A stretch of 64,000 bases of DNA, taken from the NCBI RefSeq assembly GCF_027487935.1, contig NZ_JAIYCP010000009.1:1-64000 (forward strand). The letters run 5' to 3'. The stretch is from Brevundimonas sp. Its GTDB lineage: Bacteria > Pseudomonadota > Alphaproteobacteria > Caulobacterales > Caulobacteraceae. A program made the translations under genes and the position numbers. The notes beneath the pieces are model-generated. The model was not told the DNA's origin, did no database searches, and saw only the letters and a program-made list of their open reading frames with translations. Below are positions 38,126 through 45,140 of the stretch, piece after piece. The stretch's first letter is position 1. The number at the start of each line of letters is the position of its first letter.

Positions 38126-38135
38126 TTCGCATCCC

Positions 38136-38155
38136 TTATGCTCTATTTGAGCAAA
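38136..38155. promoter_or_regulatory. Probable NadQ-type operator, promoter-proximal
   Basis: 'ttatgctctatttgagcaaa' contains TGCTC and GAGCA as inverted arms around TATTT. It ends ten bases before the nadA start codon, so a bound repressor would block the leader. From memory this resembles the predicted NadQ motif (ATGCTC-N5-GAGCAT) of alphaproteobacterial nadABC operons. Confidence 0.6.
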
Positions 38156-38200
38156 TCAGAGGCCCGAAGAAAGGCGACCGGTCTGCCTGACCGCCGCCGA

Positions 38201-38223
38201 CTTATGCTCACTTTCAGCATAAG
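38201..38223. promoter_or_regulatory. Probable NadQ-type operator, distal
   Basis: 'cttatgct' and 'agcataag' are perfect eight-base inverted arms around a seven-base centre (cactttc). It shares TTATGCTC with the proximal site 45 bases away (left ends 38156 apart from 38201). Two similar palindromes before nadA point to cooperative repression. Confidence 0.6.
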
Positions 38224-38281
38224 CAGGGACAATCTAGGCGGATGCCGGGGAAATGCAAGCCCCCGGGGCCCGGAGCCGTCG

Positions 38282-39088
38282 TTAGCGCGTGACCATGGCC
38301 AGGGCGGGCGGGTAGAAGACCTGACCGTCCGTGGCGACCCCGTCCGGTGCTTCCAGGTCGAGGCTTTCCAGCACTTGAAGGATCCGGGAGACCCCGCTTG
38401 GCGCCCCTGCCGCGAGGGCCGGATGATCAAACCGGCAACCGGTCAGCTTGAGCCGCTCAATCACGCAGCTGATCTGACGTTCGGCCACCGGCGCGGTCGG
38501 AGCGGACGGCGGTGGCGGCGGGGTGTCCGGCCGGCCGGCTCTCGCTCCGCGTCCACGCGGGGGTTCACGCCGGGATATCTCGATCCTGACCTCGCTACCG
38601 GCCCTGACCCGTTGGTCCCGGTCGTCCGTCAGGCCCCAGCCGCAGGCGCTCAGCACGCGATCGAGGTTGGCCGACTGCGTCGGCAGGTCGAAATTGGTGC
38701 GCAGCGCCCGCGGGGCCCCATCGACCGTGCGAACGGAATAGATGCCGCCGCCGCGCAGGAAGCGGATGTCTCGCGCAGGCACGGTGCTCATCAGAATGCC
38801 CGATGCCGGTCCGGGCACCCAGGTCTGGAGATCGGTGCGGCCGTCGGCGCGCCGGGCCTGCACCTCAAGGCCACCGACCCCGGCGGGCATGCCGATCAGG
38901 GCGAGCGACAAGGCGCGGTCCCGGCACTGGACGACAATGGCCACGCCCGCGTCATAGCGGACGGCGGCGACCGTCTGGTTCAGGCTGGCCTCGTGCTGGA
39001 ACTCCCAGTCATCCTCGTCCTGCGCAAGCGCCGCGGTCGGCCCTGCACAAAGGCCCGCGCACAGCGTTGCAAGCAGCAATGGTCTCAT
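38282..39088 (-). CDS. Hypothetical periplasmic protein
   Basis: The product is 268 residues. Signal peptide 'MRPLLLATLCAGLCAG' with cleavage near 'ALAQDED'. The body contains paired Cys residues ('VVQCRDRALSL', 'VLSACGWGLTDD') and a Pro-rich linker (residues about 180-195), then 'ISCVIERLKLTGCRF'. GGGGAG precedes the ATG. No family recognised. It is transcribed away from the nad operon region, downstream of ogt. Confidence 0.65.
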   Translation of the reverse strand: MRPLLLATLCAGLCAGPTAALAQDEDDWEFQHEASLNQTVAAVRYDAGVAIVVQCRDRALSLALIGMPAGVGGLEVQARRADGRTDLQTWVPGPASGILMSTVPARDIRFLRGGGIYSVRTVDGAPRALRTNFDLPTQSANLDRVLSACGWGLTDDRDQRVRAGSEVRIEISRREPPRGRGARAGRPDTPPPPPSAPTAPVAERQISCVIERLKLTGCRFDHPALAAGAPSGVSRILQVLESLDLEAPDGVATDGQVFYPPALAMVTR

Positions 39089-39149
39089 GGTTTCACTCCC
39101 CCGTATCCCGGTGCCAAATGAAGCCAGCAGACCGCCGTCGGTCAAGCCC

Positions 39150-39674
39150 TCAGGCGACAGACGCCCCCTCGTGCTGCAGCAGCCAGCGCTTGCGCTCCAG
39201 CCCGCCGGCATAGCCGGTCAGCGTCCCGTTCGCCCCGATCACCCGATGGCAGGGCACAATCAGGCCGACCGGATTCCGGCCGTTGGCCAGTCCCACAGCC
39301 CGCACCGCCTTCGGCGAACCGATCGCCGCCGCCAACTGGCCGTAGCTGCGCGTCTCGCCCGCCGGAATGGACCGCAGCGCCTTCCAGACCGATCGCTGGA
39401 AATCCGTTCCGCCCGTCTTGACCGTCAGCCCGTCCAGCGCACCGATGTCACCGGCGAAATAGCGCTCGACCGCCGCCCGCACCGGCCCGGGCGCAGCCCC
39501 GGCGGTCAGGGATGCCCCCGGCGCATGCCGCTCCAGCAGCCGGTTCATGCGGGCCTCATGGTCTGCGAAGTCCAGCGCCCGCACGGCACCCTCGTCATCG
39601 GTGACCAGCAGCACCTCGCCCACCGGCGAGGCGACCCGGTCGAGGGTCAGGGACTCAGGCTGCGCGTTTCGCAT
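39150..39674 (-). CDS. ogt: Methylated-DNA--protein-cysteine methyltransferase (Ogt type)
   Basis: The protein removes O6-alkyl groups from guanine onto its own Cys. The 174-residue product has the acceptor motif 'GLIVPCHRVIGANGTLTGYAG' and the helix-turn-helix part 'TRSYGQLAAAIGSPKAVRAV'. Its first 20 bases overlap the end of the Ada-type regulator, so the two are translated from one message and form an adaptive-response unit. Confidence 0.95.
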   Translation of the reverse strand: MRNAQPESLTLDRVASPVGEVLLVTDDEGAVRALDFADHEARMNRLLERHAPGASLTAGAAPGPVRAAVERYFAGDIGALDGLTVKTGGTDFQRSVWKALRSIPAGETRSYGQLAAAIGSPKAVRAVGLANGRNPVGLIVPCHRVIGANGTLTGYAGGLERKRWLLQHEGASVA

Positions 39675-40758
39675 CGTCGCTCTCCATCAATTGGTTCCCG
39701 CTGATCCCCGCAAGGGCCAGATGCAGCGCGCCATAGGCCCGCCAGGGGCGCCAGGTTTCGGCGCGGGTGGCGAGCGTCTCATCGTCCAGGCGGTCGTTGG
39801 GCGCCTCGTCCCCATCGTCGATCCACTCGCCGGGCAGCCGCAGCCCCGGCCGCGCCGCAACCAAAGGCCCCAGTACCGGATCGGCCGAAAGGTCGCGCCC
39901 GATCGCCTCGGGATCGGCCGACAGGTCGAACACCCGCCGCACCCGGGCCAGCACGCCCGGCAGGGCCCTGAGGTCGTCCGCCTCCACGCAGACCGAGACC
40001 CGCCCGGCCTCCGTCGGCTCGACCGTGACCGCACCGTCCGCGCCGTCCACCCCCCGGGTCAGGACCCGCGACCACCGCCGCCCCTCGACCGCATCGCCAC
40101 GGGCCGTCAGGGCCTCAAACATCGCATCCCAGTCATAGGGCGGGCGGAACGACAGGCTCAGCCGAACACCGCCCACATGCAGCCGCTCGCCACGTCGCCG
40201 CAGCGCCGAGGGCGGCCGGCCATACAGGGCCTGAAAGGTCTCGTTGAACCGCCGCACACTGCCGAAGCCCGAGGCCAGCGCCACCTGTGCCATCGACAGA
40301 TCGGTCTGGTGGATCAGGGCCTTGGCCAGCAGCACGCGCCGGGTCTGGGCCACGCTGACCGGGGCGGCGCCCAGATGCTGGCGGAACAGTCGCCGCAGGT
40401 GCCGTTCGCCGACCCCCAGCCGCCCGGCCAGTGCGTCGACATCCCCCTCATCCAGCGCGCCGGCCTCGATCAGGGCCAGGGCCCGGCTGACGGTATTCGA
40501 TGTGCCGCGCCAGGCGCCCATGTCGGGGGCCGTCTCGGGGCGGCAGCGCAGACAGGCGCGAAAGCCCGCCTCCTCCGCCGCCGCCGCCGAGACCACGAAG
40601 ACCATATTCTCCCGCTTCGGCGTCCGCGCGGGACAGACCGGGCGGCAGTAGATGCCCGTGGTCTTCACACAGCCGAAGAACCGCCCGTCGAACCGCGCAT
40701 CCCGCGTCAGAACGGCGCGGTAGCAGGCCTCCTGATCGAGTTCGTGCGCGTTTTCCAT
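39655..40758 (-). CDS. Ada-type regulator with truncated AlkA domain
   Basis: The product is 367 residues from the ATG at 40758 (MENAHELDQEACYRAV). The N-terminal Ada domain has four Cys ('FFGCVKTTGIYCRPVCPART' and 'CLRCRPETAPD') that bind zinc and take methyl groups from phosphotriesters. An AraC-type HTH follows (about residues 85-165). The C-terminal AlkA-like part starts well ('FRPPYDWDAMFEALTARG') and reaches 'ARPGLRLPGEW'. It then jumps to the end of the family pattern, 'RAETWRPWRAYGALHLA'. The helix-hairpin-helix and catalytic Asp between these blocks are missing, so glycosylase activity is unlikely; sensing and activation should remain. Confidence 0.88.
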   Translation of the reverse strand: MENAHELDQEACYRAVLTRDARFDGRFFGCVKTTGIYCRPVCPARTPKRENMVFVVSAAAAEEAGFRACLRCRPETAPDMGAWRGTSNTVSRALALIEAGALDEGDVDALAGRLGVGERHLRRLFRQHLGAAPVSVAQTRRVLLAKALIHQTDLSMAQVALASGFGSVRRFNETFQALYGRPPSALRRRGERLHVGGVRLSLSFRPPYDWDAMFEALTARGDAVEGRRWSRVLTRGVDGADGAVTVEPTEAGRVSVCVEADDLRALPGVLARVRRVFDLSADPEAIGRDLSADPVLGPLVAARPGLRLPGEWIDDGDEAPNDRLDDETLATRAETWRPWRAYGALHLALAGISGNQLMESDDAKRAA

Positions 40759-40826
40759 GTCCGCAGAATGATCGCTGCGGGCATGGAAGTCTCGCGGTTT
40801 TCGGACATGGCGGTGCCGGGCCGCGT

Positions 40827-40868
40827 CGGGGGAGGGGGACCGCCCAAACGGGGGTGGAGAGGTGGAGA
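40827..40868. repeat. Short GC-rich repeat, family C, second copy
   Basis: 'gggggagggggaccgccc' followed by 'gggggtggagaggtgg' resembles the element at 1198-1275. It lies upstream of the Ada-type gene and just before a nested palindrome. Confidence 0.4.
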
Positions 40869-40920
40869 AGGTCGCATGCAACCGACGACGCCGCGTCCGC
40901 CGGCCGCCGGGGACCGGAGC

Positions 40921-41163
40921 CTTGTCATCCCGGCCGCAGCGAAGCGGAGAGCCGGGACGTGGCGGCTCAAGAAATCCATTGCTTCCGGACAGCCCACAGG
41001 GCTGAGCCGGAAGAAGGGGTGCTGCCGTACGGTCTTTGAAAGGGCCACCGCCGGAGTTGCCTCAACCTGTCTCCCGGCTCAGCCCAAGCGGGCTGTCCGG
41101 GAGGGTGAGAAATGGTTCGTCAGTCCCGTCCCGGCTCTCCGCTTCGCTGCGGCCGGGATGACA
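40921..41163. repeat. Nested inverted repeat, family B, copy 2
   Basis: The outer arms start 'cttgtcatcccggccgcagc' and end 'gcggccgggatgac'. Inner arms 'ccggacagcccacagggctg' and 'cagcccaagcgggctgtccgg' lie inside (one base over the reverse complement). The plan is the same as at 2374-2640. It fills the 437-bp gap between the Ada-type gene and the HAAS-domain gene. Confidence 0.85.
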
Positions 41164-41195
41164 GGGGCAGCGAAATACGTCACCGGGCGAGGATC

Positions 41196-42305
41196 CTACC
41201 CCCGCGCCAGCCGTCCGAGGTTGGCGAGGATGCTGAACGCCAGGCTGATCGCCGAGACGGCCAGCACCCAGACCATCACCACCGAGAGGGTGCCGGCGAC
41301 ACCGGCAAGATCTCGCGCGCCATCACCGAGGGTCCTGAGGGTGTCAAAGTTGAGCATGGCCCAGTCGCCCGCGATCCGCGCCGTCTCCTCGCCGCGCGTC
41401 AGGGTGAACCAGTGGCCGGCCTGGAAGATCAGCCAGGTCAGCCACAGGCCGGCCCCGGCGACAACGATCCGGGCCGCCGCCCGCGCCCGGGCGGCATAGG
41501 GTCGGACCAGGCTGGCCAGGTCGACGGCCATCTGGGCGAAGGCATAGAGCAGGATCGGCCCGAACAGGATCGACCAGATCGGTGCGCCGCTGACGGCGGC
41601 ATCCTCGCCGCGCAGCTCAACTGTCACCAGGCCGGGGAAATGCAGCACCCCGATCCACCACAGGACGAACATGCCGGTGGCGAGGAAGGAGAAGAGATAA
41701 TCCCCGCCCGGCCAGGCCTTCGGCTTCGTCTTCGGCATCCACGACGGTTTCGCGGCCTTCGCCGTCTCGGTTCCCGTCATCGACATGCCCCAGGCCGCAG
41801 GGTCGGCCAGACCGAAGGCCCCCAGATCCTTGACCCGCCATTTCGTCAGCCAGGCCGGCCGGATACCCTGATGTTCGAAGATGGCCGCCGCCAGCGTCGC
41901 CGCCCCGATCAGGGTCAGGCCGGCGCCGAAGAAGCCGTGGAAGGCGTGGGCGATATCCTGCCCGAAATTGTCGGACCCACTGATCACCCGGATGAACAGG
42001 GTGAGGGCGAAGACCGCTGCCAGCACCATCAGTCCGGCCTTCACCCCGAACAGCCAGTAGGGAAACAGCTCCGGCCCGACCAGCGAGTCCGGCCCCTTGC
42101 GGTAGCGCGCGGCCACGACCAGCGGATGGCCGATCTCGCGCAGGATCGCCTCCTGCTCGTCCTCGGTCAGGGCGCGGCCCAGCGCCTCTTCCTTCGCCTC
42201 GAACCGGCTCAGGATCAGGTCACGCAGTTCGGCGGTGATGTCGGTGCGTTCGTCCTGCGGCAACTGCGCGGCGACGGCGTTCAGATAGCGGTCAATCAGG
42301 TCCAC
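41196..42305 (-). CDS. Membrane protein with HAAS-like N-terminal domain, PadR partner
   Basis: The product is 369 residues from a GTG with GGGG upstream. Residues 1-70 form the helical domain 'LIDRYLNAVAAQLPQDERTD', then 'ALTEDEQEAILREIGHPLVV', as in proteins encoded beside PadR regulators (HAAS/DUF1700). Six or so membrane segments follow. It lies 24 bases after the PadR gene, so the two are an operon. The function is probably membrane-stress or transport related, an inference from similar pairs. Confidence 0.75.
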   Translation of the reverse strand: MDLIDRYLNAVAAQLPQDERTDITAELRDLILSRFEAKEEALGRALTEDEQEAILREIGHPLVVAARYRKGPDSLVGPELFPYWLFGVKAGLMVLAAVFALTLFIRVISGSDNFGQDIAHAFHGFFGAGLTLIGAATLAAAIFEHQGIRPAWLTKWRVKDLGAFGLADPAAWGMSMTGTETAKAAKPSWMPKTKPKAWPGGDYLFSFLATGMFVLWWIGVLHFPGLVTVELRGEDAAVSGAPIWSILFGPILLYAFAQMAVDLASLVRPYAARARAAARIVVAGAGLWLTWLIFQAGHWFTLTRGEETARIAGDWAMLNFDTLRTLGDGARDLAGVAGTLSVVMVWVLAVSAISLAFSILANLGRLARG

Positions 42306-42329
42306 GGCTTTTCCCCTTCAGCCCGGGTT

Positions 42330-42659
42330 TCAGAGAATCTTGTCGAGCGAGGCGTTGATGCCCCGCCATTCGTCGGCCAGGGCGGCCAGCATCGACACGC
42401 CGCCCGGCGACAGGACGTAGAAGCGCTTCTTCCGCTTCTCCTCCTCGCGCCATTCGCTGTTCAGCAGCCCCTGGCTCTCCAGCCGGCGCAGCAGCGGATA
42501 GAGGGTCGATTCCTCCATCTCCAGCCCGTCGGCGGCCAGGGCCTGCCGCAGGGTGTAGCCGTAGCGCTCGGTCCTCAGACAGGCGAGCACCGCCAGCACC
42601 AGCGACCCGCGCCGCAGCTCCAGCCGCATCGATTCATAGAGGTCCGGATCGAGGCTCAT
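42330..42659 (-). CDS. PadR family transcriptional regulator
   Basis: The 109-residue winged-helix protein has 'LRRGSLVLAVLACLRTERYG', then 'YTLRQALAADGLEMEESTLY' and 'PLLRRLESQGLLNSEWREEE', the PadR DNA-binding domain, with a short C-terminal dimerisation helix. The start chosen (MSLDPDLYESM) could be extended by five residues. Palindromic operator-like repeats lie just upstream, fitting autoregulation. Confidence 0.92.
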   Translation of the reverse strand: MSLDPDLYESMRLELRRGSLVLAVLACLRTERYGYTLRQALAADGLEMEESTLYPLLRRLESQGLLNSEWREEEKRKKRFYVLSPGGVSMLAALADEWRGINASLDKIL

Positions 42660-42677
42660 GCCATTGCCCTGCATCTC

Positions 42678-42718
42678 ACATAGTGTGTGACACACAGTGT
42701 ATGCCGCATACTGTATGA
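42678..42718. promoter_or_regulatory. Palindromic operator region for padR
   Basis: Overlapping inverted repeats are visible: 'tgtgtgacacaca', 'gtatgccgcatac' and 'catactgtatg'. The last is a perfect 11-base palindrome. The cluster lies 20-60 bases before the padR start, where a PadR dimer would repress its own promoter. PadR sites are typically A/T-containing palindromes, standing out from the GC-rich surroundings as here. Confidence 0.6.
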
Positions 42719-42740
42719 GGGAGTCAATACACACCCCATC

Positions 42741-42875
42741 CGTCATCCTCGGGCTTGACCCGAGGATCAGACCGTCCGGTGCTCCATCAAAGCCGCACGG
42801 GCACGATCGCAGGGCCGACACCGTCAACCAGCCCGCCACTCGCGTCTGATCCTCGGGTCAAGCCCGAGGATGACG
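42741..42875. repeat. Paired-hairpin palindromic element, family A, copy 3
   Basis: It starts 'cgtcatcctcgggcttgacc' and ends 'aagcccgaggatgacg', 135 bases in all. It is the same element as at 17002 and 17640, placed between padR and the convergent end of the SDR gene. Confidence 0.9.
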
Positions 42876-42892
42876 CAGAGGGTGCGCGGTCG

Positions 42893-43591
42893 TCACTCCG
42901 GGATCCCCGCGCCGTCCCAGGCGAAGACGCCGCCGCTGTCGGCGGGCGTCAGGCCGTCGACCACCGCCAGCAGTCGCTCCGCCGAATGCTCCGCCGTGAA
43001 CAGCTTCTCCGGCCTGACCCCCTTCTGGAACGGCGCGCTCAGGCCGGTGTCGACGGTGCCGGGATGCAGGCCCGCGACCACCGCCTGCGGATGGGTGCGC
43101 CCCAGCTCGACCGCCAGATTGCGCAGGATCATGTTCAGGGCCGCCTTGGACGCCCGATAGCTATGCCAGCCACCCAGCCGGTTGTCGCCGATGGACCCGA
43201 CCCGCGCCGACAGGGCCGTGAACGCGGCCCGCCGGTCGCGCGGCAGCAGCGGCAGGAAATGTTTCGCGACCAGGGCCGGGCCGACCGCATTGATCCGGTA
43301 GTCGCGCAGCAGATGATCGGCGTCGAGCGCGCGCCAGCTGCGTTCCGGCTCATACCCGTGATGCAGCACCCCGGTGGCGACGAACACCAGCGCCGGGGCC
43401 GGCCCTTCGGCCACCCTTGCCGCCGCCGCCGCGATCGAGGCCTCGTCCTCCAGATCGAACCCCGTGCCCGCACGCGACAGGGCATGGACAACGGCGAACC
43501 GCCCGGAGTGCTCGAGCTGACGGGCTACCGCCGCGCCGATCCCGCCTGATGCGCCGATTACGACCGCCGCCGGATGCTGAATGAGTGTCAT
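42893..43591 (-). CDS. Short-chain dehydrogenase/reductase (C-factor-like)
   Basis: The product is 232 residues. The nucleotide-binding motif is 'AVVIGASGGIGAAVARQLE'. Catalytic residues are the Ser in 'FTALSARVGSIGDN' and the Tyr/Lys in 'HSYRASKAALNMILRNLA'. 'INAVGPALVAKHFLPLL' is the NNAG-like block. Length and C-terminus fit the C-factor/CsgA-type SDR group. Substrate unknown. It is divergent from the ATP-grasp gene. Confidence 0.9.
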   Translation of the reverse strand: MTLIQHPAAVVIGASGGIGAAVARQLEHSGRFAVVHALSRAGTGFDLEDEASIAAAAARVAEGPAPALVFVATGVLHHGYEPERSWRALDADHLLRDYRINAVGPALVAKHFLPLLPRDRRAAFTALSARVGSIGDNRLGGWHSYRASKAALNMILRNLAVELGRTHPQAVVAGLHPGTVDTGLSAPFQKGVRPEKLFTAEHSAERLLAVVDGLTPADSGGVFAWDGAGIPE

Positions 43592-43776
43592 GGTGCAATC
43601 AGCGCTCGCCATCGACCATGGGTCAAGCGGACGGGTGTCCGGGGGGCCTTTTGCCTCAGATGTCGGCGAGCGGGACCCCGCCCCTCCGGCCTTGACGGAC
43701 CGGCGCGTCCGCCCCAGATCGGACCGGCGTCGAGATGCCTCCCCGGAGTGTCGACGACAGGGGTGGACACGCGCGC

Positions 43777-44706
43777 ATGACGGACCTGGCGATCTTCTAT
43801 GAGCATCCCGCATGGTTCGAGCCGCTGTTCGCCGCGCTCGACCGCCGCGGCGTCGACTGGACGAAGATTCACGCCGGCGACCATGTCTTTGACACCGGAC
43901 CGGGCACCCCGCCCGCGCCCCTGATCTTCAACCGCATCGGCATGTCCGCCTTCCTGCGCGAGACCGAGCATCCGATCTTCTACGCCCGCACCCTGTTCGA
44001 TCACTGGGAGGGTCAGGGGGCCCGCGTCGTCAACGGTGCGGCGCTGGAGGTCGACACCTCCAAGGGCCGGCAGATTTCCCTGATCCGACGCCTCGGCTAT
44101 GGCGCGCCCGAGACCCGGATGGTGCACCGGGCGGCAGACCTGTCGAAGGCCGCCTCGGGCCTGCGCTTTCCGGTGCTGGTCAAGCCGGACATCGGCGGCT
44201 CGGGCGCGGGCATCCAGCGGTTCGACACGCCGGAAGACCTGGCCGGGGCGGTCGCCGCGGGCACGGTGTCCATGGGTATCAACAGCTGTGCCCTGGTGCA
44301 GGAACAGGCCCCGGCCCGCGACGGCCGCATCGTCCGGGTCGAGACCCTGAACGGCCGCTTCCTCTATGCCTGCAGCGTCGAGACCGGTGGTTTCGACCTG
44401 TGCCTCGCCGACGTCTGCATGGTCGCGCCGGGCAAGGCCTCGATCCAGATCGAGGCGATCACCCCGCCGCCCGAGGTCATCGCCGCCGCAGAACACATCG
44501 CCCGCGCCTCGCAGATCGATGTCGGTGGCGTCGAATATCTGGTCGACGACCGCGACGGCTCGGTGAAATTCTACGACATCAATGCGCTGTCGAATTTCGT
44601 CGCCGATCCGGTGACGGTCCTCGGCTTCGATCCCCACGACCGCCTGATCGACGCTCTGGTCGACCGGATCACCGCCGGAAAGGCCGCAGCGGGTCGGCAC
44701 AGCTGA
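43777..44706 (+). CDS. ATP-grasp (RimK-like) ligase
   Basis: The 309-residue product has an ATP-grasp domain: 'LRFPVLVKPDIGGSGAGIQR' is the first ATP-binding lysine and Gly-rich loop, 'ALVQEQAP' the hinge acid, and 'VKFYDINALSNFVADP' the metal-binding Asp/Asn. These enzymes join a carboxylate to an amine. The last residues 'AGKAAAGRHS' look improvised and overlap the frame of a gene remnant downstream. Substrate unknown. Confidence 0.82.
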   Translation: MTDLAIFYEHPAWFEPLFAALDRRGVDWTKIHAGDHVFDTGPGTPPAPLIFNRIGMSAFLRETEHPIFYARTLFDHWEGQGARVVNGAALEVDTSKGRQISLIRRLGYGAPETRMVHRAADLSKAASGLRFPVLVKPDIGGSGAGIQRFDTPEDLAGAVAAGTVSMGINSCALVQEQAPARDGRIVRVETLNGRFLYACSVETGGFDLCLADVCMVAPGKASIQIEAITPPPEVIAAAEHIARASQIDVGGVEYLVDDRDGSVKFYDINALSNFVADPVTVLGFDPHDRLIDALVDRITAGKAAAGRHS

Positions 44707-44842
44707 GCAGATCGCCGAACGGGTCGAGGCCCATAAGGCCGCCGGGCTGAACCGCCTCCGCCTGCAGATGAGCCCGCAGGAAGAGGAGATGGAGCGGCTC
44801 TCGGCCCAGGGGATCAAGCCCGGGCCGAACAACCAGGTCCTG
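44693..44842 (+). pseudogene. Possible 3' remnant of an LLM-class flavin oxidoreductase gene
   Basis: The frame reads 'VGTAEQIAERVEAHKAAGLN' and 'RLRLQMSPQEEEMERLSAQG'. This resembles the C-terminal 'VGTPEQVAERI..AGVDRL' and 'SPQEEMERFAAEVIP' region of luciferase-like monooxygenases. No start codon or upstream domain is present; its 5' side is occupied by the ATP-grasp gene. Beyond about 44842 the frame enters the dispersed repeat. The family is a judgement from pattern memory. Confidence 0.45.
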
Positions 44843-45098
44843 GACCGTTCGTCGACTCAGTTGGTGCGGGCCGAAAGGTTCATCACAACGAGCACAACGA
44901 GGCCACAGCGGCCACGACGGGACCGTGCGGTTGCCGCGTGTGTCGATCTTTCCCGGCAACGAAATGAGACAAGGGCGGCTTTGCCGCCGAACCTCCCTCC
45001 GACGAAAAATCGAGCCTGAAGGAAGCGATCCGCGATGGGGCCACCGTCCCGATCCCGTCGTGTCCGCTGTGGCCCGTTGTGCTCGTTGTGATGAACTC
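44843..45098. repeat. Dispersed repeat, family E, copy 2, with internal inverted arms
   Basis: Bases 44843-44994 match 1-152 in reverse complement. In addition, 44878-44922 ('gttcatcacaacgagcac...') and 45053-45096 ('...gtgctcgttgtgatgaac') are inverted complements of about 44 bases. Copy 2 can therefore fold as a long hairpin around a 130-base centre. It lies between the gene remnant and the end of the M1 peptidase gene. Confidence 0.85.
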
Positions 45099-45140
45099 TT
45101 GTCGCTGGAGGCCCATGCGTCAACTGGAGCGCCGATGGCT

